From contig JBFHUL010000067.1 of assembly GCA_041590075.1 (NCBI GenBank), forward strand, positions 1-18,832: a stretch of DNA of 18,832 bases, in the 5' to 3' direction. Below, one piece after another: positions 8,016 to 16,500 of this stretch. Each line of letters begins with the position of its first letter. Within the stretch, counting starts at the first letter, position 1. This stretch comes from PZPK01 sp041590075 (GTDB lineage Bacteria; Pseudomonadota; Gammaproteobacteria; Pseudomonadales; Oleiphilaceae). The position numbers and the translations under genes were made by a program. The notes beneath the pieces are model-generated. The model saw nothing but the letters and a program-made list of their open reading frames with translations, was not told the origin of the DNA and did no database searches.

Positions 8016-9632
8016 TTAAAGTCGCGCGACCCCAAAACTGTTGGGGCGCAGTGTGCGCTTGTCGGCTTCTTCACAGATGTCCAGTAGGAAGGCGAGTACC
8101 TTGCGTGTATCACGCGGGTCGATCAGTCCGTCATCCCACAAGCGTGCCGTGCCAAACAGGGCGGTGGAGCCTTTGTCGAGTTTGTCGGCGGTGGCTTTTT
8201 CCAGGACTTCGAGCATCGCGGGGTCGGCCTCTTTGCCCAGCTTGGCGTGTTTTTCTTCGGTCACGATGCGCAGAACTTTGCCGGCCTGGGCGCCGCCCAT
8301 CACGGCCGTGCGGCTATTGGGCCAAGCGAAGATAAAGCGCGGGTCGAGGCCGCGGCCACACATGGCATAGTTGCCGGCTCCATAGGATCCGCCCACCACA
8401 ATGGTGAGCTTGGGTACAGTGGCGTTGGCCACTGCCTGCAGCATCTTGGAACCATGCTTGATGACGCCGTGTTGTTCGGAATGGGTGCCCACCATAAAGC
8501 CGGTGGTGTTATGAAAAAACAACAGCGCCGTATTGCTTTGTTCGCAAAGCTGAATAAATTGTGCCGCTTTCGCTGCGCCTTCGGGCGTGATCGGCCCGTT
8601 GTTGCCAATCAGACCGCAGGCGTGCCCCTGAATCTTGAGAAATCCGCATACCGTTTGATTGTCGAATTCCGGCTTGAAATCAACGAAATCCGAACCATCT
8701 GCAATGCGGGCCACAATTTCGCGTACATCGTAGGGCTTCTTGTTGTCGGCGGGCACCACGCCAAGCAATTCCTGAGGTGAATAACGTGGCTCCTGCCATT
8801 GGCGTTTGGGCAGCGGAGGCAAGGCATCATTCCAGGGAACGGTTTTCATCAGGTCGCGCAGCATACGAATGGCGTCGCTATCGTCTTCGGCGAGAAACTC
8901 CGCGGTGCCGGCTACCTGAGCATGCATTTCGGCACCACCCAGCTCTTCGTCGCTGGCGACTTCACCGGTCGCTGCTTTCAACAAAGGGGGCCCGGCCAGA
9001 AACATCTTGGCCTTGTTTTTGACCACGATAGTGTAGTCGGACAAACCGGGCTGATACGCGCCACCAGCGGTGGCATTGCCGTGCACAATCGTAAACTGTG
9101 GAATACCCGCCGCTGACAAGCGCGCCTGATTGGCGAATCCCCGTGCGCCCTGCACAAAAATATCGGTAGCATAGTTGAGGTTGGCACCGCCGCTTTCGGC
9201 CAGCGTAACGATCGGCAATTTGTTCAGCTTGGCGATTTCCTGCAGGCGCAGGGTTTTATCCAGACCCGCGGGCGAAATCGTACCGCCCTTGATGGCGCTG
9301 TTACTGGCAACGATCATGCAGCGTATGCCCGCCACATAGCCTATGCCTGCAATAATGCCCCCGCCGGCGAGGGAACCGTCTTTATCGTCGTGCATTTTAT
9401 AGCCAGCGAGGCTGCTGATTTCGAGAAAGGGGGCGCCGCGATCGAGCAAGAGATTCAGGCGTTCCCGGGGGAGCAGTTTGCCTCTGGCTGAAAACTTCTC
9501 TTTGGCTTCTTTTTCCTTGTCGACCACTTTCTTTTCCACTTCGCGAAAGGCGTCGATAAACTGCTGCATCATTTCAGCATTGGCCTGAAAGTCGGAAGAG
9601 TGGGCATCGATATCGGAATGTAACTGGGTCAT
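8016..9632 (-). CDS. atuC: AtuC, geranyl-CoA carboxylase beta subunit
   Basis: A 538-residue carboxyltransferase that moves the carboxyl group from AtuF-biotin to the beta-methyl carbon of geranyl-CoA. Both crotonase-like halves are recognisable, with oxyanion-forming segments ESGGANL (146-152) and GNATAGGAYQPG (185-196) in the N half and VVGGSYGAGNYAM (412-424) in the C half. The KAATGE segment (219-224) is shared with methylcrotonyl-CoA carboxylases. At 164-169 it reads RGFANQ where methylcrotonyl enzymes, as I recall, have RIFYNQ: smaller residues near the acyl pocket that suit a longer acyl chain. AGGAAG lies 7 bases before the ATG. It sits 41 bases after atuB. Together with AtuF it makes a full carboxylase. 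Confidence 0.92.
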   Translation of the reverse strand: MTQLHSDIDAHSSDFQANAEMMQQFIDAFREVEKKVVDKEKEAKEKFSARGKLLPRERLNLLLDRGAPFLEISSLAGYKMHDDKDGSLAGGGIIAGIGYVAGIRCMIVASNSAIKGGTISPAGLDKTLRLQEIAKLNKLPIVTLAESGGANLNYATDIFVQGARGFANQARLSAAGIPQFTIVHGNATAGGAYQPGLSDYTIVVKNKAKMFLAGPPLLKAATGEVASDEELGGAEMHAQVAGTAEFLAEDDSDAIRMLRDLMKTVPWNDALPPLPKRQWQEPRYSPQELLGVVPADNKKPYDVREIVARIADGSDFVDFKPEFDNQTVCGFLKIQGHACGLIGNNGPITPEGAAKAAQFIQLCEQSNTALLFFHNTTGFMVGTHSEQHGVIKHGSKMLQAVANATVPKLTIVVGGSYGAGNYAMCGRGLDPRFIFAWPNSRTAVMGGAQAGKVLRIVTEEKHAKLGKEADPAMLEVLEKATADKLDKGSTALFGTARLWDDGLIDPRDTRKVLAFLLDICEEADKRTLRPNSFGVARL

Positions 9633-9673
9633 AGTGCTTCCTATAGGTCGCTGTGGGGGCGCTGCGCGATGGT

Positions 9674-10552
9674 CTACTCGTCAAGATCCTGCAGAACCGC
9701 AGGGATATGTGAACGATGGAAGCCATCAAAGGGTTCGGAGTTGCTCGCTTTCGGCAAGGGCCAAACGCGATTACCTTGTGAGGCACCGCCATCAATACGA
9801 AGGCAATCGCCGGAAATAAAATTCGCACCGTCACTGAGTAGAAAACAAATTGCCGCACTCACTTCGGCTTCCGTACCCATGCGCTTGAGGGGCACGGCGT
9901 CGCGCAGTTGCCGAATCATCGGTTTCATGGACGGCGGGTAGTTGTCCATGCCGCTCGAGGCAATCCAGCCCGGGGCCACGGCGTTCACTCGCACACCGGC
10001 GGTGCCCCATTCAAAGGCGGCCGTTTGGGTAAAATTGACCATGCCGGCGCGGGCGGCGCCAGAATGCCCCATGCCGGGCATGCCGCCCCACATGTCGGCA
10101 ACAATATTCACGATGCTGCCACCGTGTTTGCTCATGCTTTGCAGATAGACTTCTTTCGCCATCATAAAGCCGCCGGTGAGATTGGTGCGTACAACTGTTT
10201 CCCAGCCTTTCTGGTTGATGGCAGTCAGCGGCGCCGGGAACTGTCCGCCGGCATTATTCACCAGGCCATGGATGCGCGAATAGTTAGCGACAATGTCTTT
10301 TACCACCGCTTTCACCGCATCTTCCTCGCGTATGTCGCAGACCCGCGCATCGGCTTGTCCGCCATCTTCCTTGATTTCGGCGACCACCTGCTCAAGCTTC
10401 TCGGGTTTTCTGCCCAGAATAATTACCCGGGCGCCAAGGCTGGCAAGTTCGTGCGCCGTACAGCGGCCTATGCCGCTGCCGCCACCGGTGACGATGATAT
10501 GTTTATTGGCAAAGGCGTCGGCGCGTAATACCGACGCGTATCGGTTGCTCAT
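9674..10552 (-). CDS. atuB: AtuB, short-chain dehydrogenase of the enoyl-CoA reductase-like type
   Basis: A 292-residue SDR with an intact nucleotide-binding motif TGGGSGIG (22-29) and NNAGG (99-103). The normal catalytic YxxxK is absent: the aligned stretch is HSGAARAGM (163-171), giving Ser and Arg where Tyr and Lys are expected. The same HSGAARAG pattern is, to my recollection, found in peroxisomal trans-2-enoyl-CoA reductase, and dienoyl-CoA reductases also lack the Tyr. This points to reduction of a CoA-linked double bond rather than oxidation of citronellol. AtuB is often described simply as a putative dehydrogenase; its step is unproven. It is the second gene of the operon, 17 bases after atuA and 41 before atuC, with an AGGT ribosome site. 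Confidence 0.87.
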   Translation of the reverse strand: MSNRYASVLRADAFANKHIIVTGGGSGIGRCTAHELASLGARVIILGRKPEKLEQVVAEIKEDGGQADARVCDIREEDAVKAVVKDIVANYSRIHGLVNNAGGQFPAPLTAINQKGWETVVRTNLTGGFMMAKEVYLQSMSKHGGSIVNIVADMWGGMPGMGHSGAARAGMVNFTQTAAFEWGTAGVRVNAVAPGWIASSGMDNYPPSMKPMIRQLRDAVPLKRMGTEAEVSAAICFLLSDGANFISGDCLRIDGGASQGNRVWPLPKASNSEPFDGFHRSHIPAVLQDLDE

Positions 10553-10569
10553 GGGCGTTACCTGCTTGT

Positions 10570-12372
10570 TCAGGGCTGAGAATTTAGGTTGTTGGCTACG
10601 GCTTGAGGCACGCCTATCGGCATCTCAAGCAGCTGTTGTGCAAAGGCTTTGCCCTGCGGATCGATACGCAGGCTGGCAACACCGCCCCCGCCCAGGCTGT
10701 TTTCCAACAGGAAGTTCAGGGCATGGATGCCGGGCAGGTCCCAGCGGGTCACTTTGCCGGTGTCGGGGTCGAGTGTGTGGGCCATATAGTCCGCTACCCG
10801 TGCACTGCTGAGTGCCTGCCTGATATAGGGCAGGTATTCCGGTTTTCTGGCAATTACGCCAATGTTGGCGTGATTACCTTTGTCGCCACTGCGGGCCCAG
10901 GCGAGTTTAACCAGGGGAACGGTGGTTTCGGTGGCCAGTGCTTCTTCTTCCTGTTCGGTTGGTGCTTCAGGGGGATCATAATCGCCGGTGTCTGGCAGGC
11001 TTACCGGAGTTTCCGTGTCGTTCATCACCACACGGATGGGAAGGTCCTGCTTGGGCACAAGGCAGGAAAACAAGCGAATCTTGGGCCACACCGTTGGGCG
11101 CCCGCCTACAATACCGGTAATGCCCGGTGCCATGCCGGTGGCCGCCTGGGCGATCTCGCGGGAGAACAGTACCAGAGCCTTTTTGTCTGGGCTGGCTACG
11201 GCAATTTTTACTACGACTTCGCGGCACTGCTGGGCCTGGGCGTGGGGGCCATAAGTGGCTTCAGTGCCCAGCAATTCGATATTCACGTCGGAGTAGGGTG
11301 CCAGACCTTTGTCTTTGAACATGCGCGAGGTTTTGCTGATGATAGCATCGGCTACGTGCTGCGCTTTGGCTTTGGCGTCGATACCGGCCATCAGAAAGGT
11401 GACGGTGCATTTGAAACCGTCGGGCCAGGTACCCGATACCTTGTATTGATGGGTCGGCGGTCGCCCGCGCGCACCGGTTACACGCACCTGATCGGCGCCG
11501 AGTTCCTGCACTGTTACCTGACTGAAATCGCAGGCTACATCGGGCAACAAATAAGCGCGCGGATCACCGATTTCATACACCAGCTGTTCGGCAACGGTGG
11601 CGTGATTGACCACACCGCCGGTGTTGTCGGGTTTGGTCACCACAAAACTGCCATCGTCGGAAACTTCGGCAATGGGAAAGCCCATGTTGTCGAAGCCGTC
11701 TTTGACGGTCTCCCAATCGGTGAAGTTGCCCCCGGTACAGTGGGCGCCACATTCAATAATGTGGCCCGCGAGACTTCCTTGCGCGAGTTTGTCGTAATCG
11801 TTCCAGTCCCAGTCAAACTCATGCATCAGGGCACCCAGCACGACAGCGCTGTCGACCACTCGACCGGTAATCACAATGTCTGCACCGGCATCGAGTGCAG
11901 CTTTGATACCCGGTGCACCGAGGTAGGCGTTCATACTTACCATCATAGGGGGCATGCGTTGACCGCTGAACATTTCGGTGACCCCTGCTTTCTGATATTC
12001 ACTGCGCCGGGTGAGAATGTCATCACCGGCTACCAATGCAATCTTGAGGGCGACGCCTTCGGATTCGGCCAGCGCACGCAGCGCAGCCACGCAAGCTTGA
12101 GGATTCACGCCACCGGCATTGCTGATGACTTTAATGCCTTGTTTCTGAATCGGTGTAAGCAGCGGGCCCATCACGGTTTTGACAAAGTCAGTCGCGTAGC
12201 CGGCCTGAGGATCTTTCATTTTCTGACCCGCCATAATCGACATGGTGATTTCAGCGAGATAGTCGAAAACGAGGTAGTCAATGCGGCCGTGATGTACGAG
12301 CTGGGCCGCGGCAGTTTCGGTGTCGCCCCAGAAGGCCGAAGCGCAGCCGATGCGCAGGGTGTGTCGACTCAT
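10570..12372 (-). CDS. atuA: AtuA, acyclic terpene utilisation protein (DUF1446 family)
   Basis: A 600-residue cytosolic protein of the AtuA family. It has an N-terminal AtuA/DUF1446 domain (about 5-450), with conserved-looking NAGGVNP (85-91), ITGRVVDSA (168-176) and ECGAHCTGGNF (207-217), and a separate C-terminal domain (about 485-590) with ARSGDKGNHANIG (493-505). An acidic linker rich in Glu joins them (463-480). Its biochemical activity is not established; it is required for or linked to growth on acyclic terpenes in Pseudomonas. I chose ATG 12372 (MSRHTL) with AAGGA nine bases upstream, instead of an in-frame GTG at 12399, which would lie almost at the predicted transcription start. 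First gene of the operon. Confidence 0.9.
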   Translation of the reverse strand: MSRHTLRIGCASAFWGDTETAAAQLVHHGRIDYLVFDYLAEITMSIMAGQKMKDPQAGYATDFVKTVMGPLLTPIQKQGIKVISNAGGVNPQACVAALRALAESEGVALKIALVAGDDILTRRSEYQKAGVTEMFSGQRMPPMMVSMNAYLGAPGIKAALDAGADIVITGRVVDSAVVLGALMHEFDWDWNDYDKLAQGSLAGHIIECGAHCTGGNFTDWETVKDGFDNMGFPIAEVSDDGSFVVTKPDNTGGVVNHATVAEQLVYEIGDPRAYLLPDVACDFSQVTVQELGADQVRVTGARGRPPTHQYKVSGTWPDGFKCTVTFLMAGIDAKAKAQHVADAIISKTSRMFKDKGLAPYSDVNIELLGTEATYGPHAQAQQCREVVVKIAVASPDKKALVLFSREIAQAATGMAPGITGIVGGRPTVWPKIRLFSCLVPKQDLPIRVVMNDTETPVSLPDTGDYDPPEAPTEQEEEALATETTVPLVKLAWARSGDKGNHANIGVIARKPEYLPYIRQALSSARVADYMAHTLDPDTGKVTRWDLPGIHALNFLLENSLGGGGVASLRIDPQGKAFAQQLLEMPIGVPQAVANNLNSQP

Positions 12373-12404
12373 GATGTGCAATCCTTGTAGCGGTTTCACA
12401 GGAT

Positions 12405-12440
12405 GTTGCGCACAATACCAAGCAAGCGCTTGGTTTGTAA
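12405..12440 (-). promoter_or_regulatory. Predicted atuA operon promoter
   Basis: Reading the minus strand, a -35 hexamer TTACAA (12440-12435) and a -10 hexamer TATTGT (12417-12412) are separated by exactly 17 bases. Each matches the sigma-70 consensus only partly. The spacer is filled by the inverted repeat at 12417-12434. Transcription would start near 12405, giving a leader of about 33 bases before the atuA ATG. Computed by eye. Confidence 0.45.
12417..12434. promoter_or_regulatory. Predicted AtuR operator 1
   Basis: A perfect inverted repeat ACCAAGC-AAGC-GCTTGGT, containing an overlapping 10-bp palindrome CAAGCGCTTG (12423-12432). TetR-family repressors of acyl-CoA pathways commonly bind such CAAGC/GCTTG half sites. 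AtuR of P. aeruginosa is reported to bind two 13-bp inverted repeats in the equivalent atuA-atuR gap. Binding here would cover the spacer and touch the -10 of the predicted atuA promoter. Confidence 0.65.
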
Positions 12441-12463
12441 ACCCTCCGGTTTCAAATTACACT
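12435..12463 (+). promoter_or_regulatory. Predicted atuR promoter
   Basis: On the plus strand, -35 TTGTAA (12435-12440) and -10 TACACT (12458-12463) have a 17-base spacer, each with four of six consensus bases. The -35 is the same six base pairs that serve the predicted atuA promoter on the other strand. Transcription would start near 12470, about 72 bases before the chosen atuR ATG. Confidence 0.42.
12439..12452. promoter_or_regulatory. Predicted second operator inverted repeat
   Basis: An inverted repeat AAACC-CTCC-GGTTT in the spacer of the predicted atuR promoter. A further GGTTT at 12432-12436 forms a second overlapping repeat with the same AAACC arm (spacer GT). The half-site differs from operator 1, so binding by AtuR is uncertain; it would explain autoregulation. 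Confidence 0.4.
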
Positions 12464-12541
12464 GTTCGGTGTGGTCAGCACGCGATGACGCGCGCATGAC
12501 GACGATTGTTTTTACGCGCCCGGCGAGCGCAGCGAAAGGGG

Positions 12542-13162
12542 ATGAGAACACCACCAATGATGCCCGCGAATTTGATAAAAGAAGGGATACTTACCGATCC
12601 CGCCAGTGCGAAAGGCAAGTTGCTGAGTCAGGCGGCGCGACTGTTTCGTGAGAAAGGCTATGAGCGCACCACCGTAAGAGATCTGGCGGCTGCGGTAGGA
12701 ATTCAGTCCGGCAGTATTTTTCATCACTTTAAAAGCAAGGAAGCGATTCTCAGGGCGGTCATGGAAGAAGTGATCATCTATAACACCCACCGTATGCGCG
12801 AAGCGTTGGCGAGAGCACAGAATCCCCGCGACGAAGTGCTCGCATTGATTCGCTGTGAGCTCGAAGCCATCAACGGTGTCACGGGCGATGCGATGTCGGT
12901 GTTGGTCTATGAATGGCGCAGTCTGAACGCGGAAAACCAACAGCACATTCTGAAACTGCGGGATGTGTACGAGGCGCTGTGGCTCGAAGCACTGAATAAA
13001 GCCAGAGATGCCGGGCAGGTGATGGGCGATACCTTTATTCTCAGACGGTTTCTTACCGGGGCGCTGAGTTGGACCACAACCTGGTATAAGCCACAAGGCA
13101 ATGTTTCGCTCGATCAGCTTGCTGAAGAAGCGTTATTGCTCGCGATTAAACAAAGCAGGTAA
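12542..13162 (+). CDS. atuR: AtuR, TetR-family repressor of the atu operon
   Basis: A 206-residue TetR-type regulator. The N-terminal DNA-binding domain spans about 24-70, with LFREKGYERTTVRDLAAAVG (34-53) and the recognition helix region SGSIFHHFKSKEAI (56-69), close to the family consensus. The C-terminal part (about 80-206) is the helical ligand and dimer domain; by analogy with Pseudomonas the inducer should be a terpenoyl-CoA intermediate. It is divergent from atuA across a gap holding paired inverted repeats, which supports a local repressor. The start is uncertain: ATG 12542 has AAGGGG directly before it at poor spacing, and ATGs at 12557 and 12560 are alternatives; a TTG further upstream (12506) would add basic residues not expected in the family. 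Confidence 0.87.
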   Translation: MRTPPMMPANLIKEGILTDPASAKGKLLSQAARLFREKGYERTTVRDLAAAVGIQSGSIFHHFKSKEAILRAVMEEVIIYNTHRMREALARAQNPRDEVLALIRCELEAINGVTGDAMSVLVYEWRSLNAENQQHILKLRDVYEALWLEALNKARDAGQVMGDTFILRRFLTGALSWTTTWYKPQGNVSLDQLAEEALLLAIKQSR

Positions 13163-13169
13163 GCTCGCC

Positions 13170-13418
13170 ATGTCCCACACGCCTCCAGATTCTGAACGCG
13201 ACAAGGAGCAAGATGCGCCCGGCGACCTCACGCTCTGGCAGACCTTTCAAAGCGTTTTGTGGGCCATGCTGGGGGTTCAGAAACGCAGTAATGCTAAACG
13301 CGATTTCAGTCGTGGCAAGGCCAGTCACTTTATCATTCTCGGGATACTGTTCGGACTTGGCTTTGTGATCTCGCTCATATTTGTGGCAAGGCTGGTACTG
13401 CAACACGCCACGCAATAG
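13170..13418 (+). CDS. DUF2970 family small membrane protein
   Basis: An 82-residue protein matching the DUF2970 pattern: a polar acidic N-terminus (residues 1-21), then TLWQTFQSVLWAMLGVQ (23-39), a basic stretch KRSNAKRDFSRGKA (40-53), and one transmembrane helix (about 55-77). It is probably an inner-membrane protein with a cytoplasmic N-terminal part. The function of the family is unknown. The ATG at 13170 lies 7 bases after the atuR stop, and the AGGTAAG that can serve as its ribosome site overlaps the end of atuR, so the two are probably cotranscribed. A longer frame starting at 13101 would overlap atuR and lacks family support. Confidence 0.82.
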   Translation: MSHTPPDSERDKEQDAPGDLTLWQTFQSVLWAMLGVQKRSNAKRDFSRGKASHFIILGILFGLGFVISLIFVARLVLQHATQ

Positions 13419-13501
13419 CAGGAGTGGCGCCTTCGGTCTAAGAGGCCCTGCATCTTTGTCGTTATAGTGCCGGCTGCTCATCCTTTGATAAAGCTAATAA
13501 C

Positions 13502-16500
13502 ATGATGACGCCACACATCCCACACGCCCATATGCTCAGGCTTCTTTCGTTGCTGCTGGGCATGCTGATGCTCAATCTGGCCCAGGCTGCAACGCCTGCG
13601 AGTGCTGCCGAAATTGATTTGCGCGGAGAGCATTGGGGGGAGGGCAGCCACTTCAAATTGAGTGGTGTGTGGCAGATGGTATGGGGTGAACTGCTGACGC
13701 CAGAGCAAATGCGCACGGCCTCCAATGTACGTATGTTCCCGGTCCCGTCGCAATGGGATCAACCTACGCAGGGCCACGCACCGCTACCCACGCAAGGTGC
13801 CATGACCTATCAGCTGCGCGTCAAGGTGCCTGCAGAGATTGCACCGTTTTATCTTTACATGCCCGACATGCCCAGTGCCTACCGATTGTTCGTGAACGAT
13901 GACGAAGTGGGCGGCAATGGCACGCCGGCCTTGGAGCTGGCACACGAACACCCTGCCTTTACGCCACAGGTGTATAAACTGTCCGCTCATAACGGCGAAC
14001 TGCTCCTCACGCTGCAACTCTCCAACTTTCATTACCGCGAAGGCGGTGTATGGTTTGATCCGGTATTGACCGATGCATCCGGGTATTTCGCCCTGGCCGA
14101 ACGGCCTGTGCTGTTTGCAGTATTTGTCGCAGCCATTCTCATTACCCTCGGTATCTATAATTTTTCCTTGTTTCTGTTTCGGCGCAGCGAATGGGCGGCA
14201 TGTTTTTTTGGGCTCTTGTGCCTCGTAGTTGGCCTGCGCAGATTATTAATTGATGAGCGTGTGCTGTACGGCTTTGACCTGTTCTCCTGGCAGATTCTGC
14301 AAGGCGTGGAACATATCTGCTTCTATCTCACTCTGCCGCTTTTTGTGAGCTATTTTGTCGCGCTGTTTACGCCGCGTGGTGGTATAGCGGTTGCGCGGGT
14401 AGCGTGGTCGGTATGTGTGGTGTTTGTAGCCATCTGTTTGATTTACCCCACCCGTATTTACACCGAGTTCAACGTGCTGTTCCAAGGGGTGATATCTCTG
14501 GCGGTGTTCTACTGCGTCGGCATGTTTATCCAAAACTGGCGCGAAAAAGGGCGCGCCGTTTGGGATTTCGGCTTGAGTCTGGCGGTGCTGGCCGTCGCGG
14601 TATTGCATGATGTGCTCAAAGCCAACGATGTATTTGATACCCCCAATGTGGCGCACTTTGGCGTGCTGGCGTTCGCAGTCACTCAGTCTCTGTCGTTGCA
14701 GCGGCGCTATCTGAATGGCATGAAATTAGTGGAACGCATGTCGGAGACCTTGCAGGCCCGTAACAACGAGCTGCAACAGCTGGACGCTTTTAAAGATGAG
14801 TTTCTGGCAACCACGTCGCATGAATTGCGCACGCCGCTCAACGGTATTGCCGGTTTGGCGCGGGTGCTGTCGGAAAGTGCTTCCGATCAGCTACATGCCA
14901 ACCAGCGAGAGCAATTGCAGTTGATACAAAGTACGGCGCAACGGCTGGGATCATTGGTGAACGACATTCTGGATTTTTCCAGTGCCAAGCATGGGCGTCT
15001 CACCTTGCATCCCAGTCGCGTGGATTTAGTCGAAATGACCGATTGGGTGCTGGATACGCTTAAACCGACACTGGGTGACAAGCCCATCCGCCTGCGGGCA
15101 CGCATCGATGAGAGCAGTCGCTTCCTGCATGTGGACCAATACCGCTTTCAGCAGATTCTGTTCAACCTGCTCGGAAATGCCATCAAGTTTACGCATGCGG
15201 GTGAAATCTCGGTGAATACCCGGCGTTGTGAACGTGGTGTCGAAGTGGAAATTGCCGACAGCGGCACCGGGATGAGCGATGCTCAGCAGGCGCGACTGTT
15301 TGTGGCATTTGAGCAGTTGCACGAAGAGCCAAGCTTCCGTGAGGGCGGAAGCGGCCTGGGGTTGTCGATCACGCGGCATCTGGTCGCCTTGCATGAAGGT
15401 GAGATGCAGGTATATAGCTGCGAAGGTCAGGGCACGCGGGTGGTGGTGAGTTTGCCTGAGCAGTGCCTGGATGCGCACCCGCAACACGCAACCCCGACGG
15501 ATGATGCTTTGGATGTGCCGATTATTGTGGCTGCGGAGCACGACACCGATCGGCCGGTTTCCCATGATGGTGGCGTTGGCGCCCTGCACGCGGCGCAGCT
15601 GATGCCCGACATCGACGGCGACGTAAGGATATTTGTAGTCGATGACGAACAGGTGAATCGCGAGTTGGTGCGCGGACAATTGTCGTCTCACGGATACGCA
15701 GTGCAGGTATTTGCTTCGGGTATGGAATTGCTGAAAGCCCTGCAGCAGCAGGTACCGGATGTAATTTTGCTCGATTTGATGATGCCGGGCATGAATGGTT
15801 TTGAGGTCTGCCAGAGTATTCGGCGTGATTACAGTGCCTACGAGCTCCCGGTCATGATGCTCACTGCGCGTCATCAGGTGCAGGATATCGTCCAGGCGCT
15901 GAGTGTCGGGGCCAATGATTACCTCATTAAGCCCTACAACGAGCGTGAACTGCTTGCGCGCCTGGGGAGTCAGGTGAGCGTACGTGCCAGTTGGATTGCC
16001 AACCGGGAGAATCAGAAGCTGAAGGCCGAAATGGCACGGCGCGAAGCGCTGGAAGGTGAGTTGGTGGAACTAAATGCGCGGCTCTTGCAAGTACTGGATG
16101 TGTCGGACGAAATGATCCTTCTTATCAATCACGAGATGCACGCGATCTACGCAAATGGGGCCGCGCGGGAAGCCTTTGCCGATGAACTGGCGGATAACGC
16201 AGGCAGGGAGAAAAGCGTATCGATAGCCCTGCATGAGCTTGTTAATGAAGATCTGGCGGCCGAAGTGCAGGCCTGTCTGAATGACCCACAAGCCCTGCCG
16301 CGCTGGTTGTCGACCAGTGGCCTTCAGCCGGAGGATGTATGGCAATGCAGTATTCGCACTTTTGAGGAGCGGGGGAAACGCTACGCGGCGCTGTTGGCGC
16401 GGCGAGCAACGATACCCATGCCTGTCGCCCAGGGCGACGCACTGGCCGGGCTCACGCGCGAATTGAGTGAGAACCGACGCAAGATCACGCAGATAGAAGG

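Noticed and set aside
7098..8087. A 329-codon plus-strand frame opposite atuD
   Set aside because: It shadows the clear acyl-CoA dehydrogenase gene and its translation has no recognisable motifs.
10603..12390. A 595-codon open frame opposite atuA
   Set aside because: It is antisense to atuA, whose protein is clearly recognisable; the long antisense frame is a by-product of codon use, and its translation matches no family.
13418..13457. Possible terminator hairpin after the DUF2970 gene (GCAGG ... CCTGC)
   Set aside because: The arms are short, the loop is long and there is no T-run.
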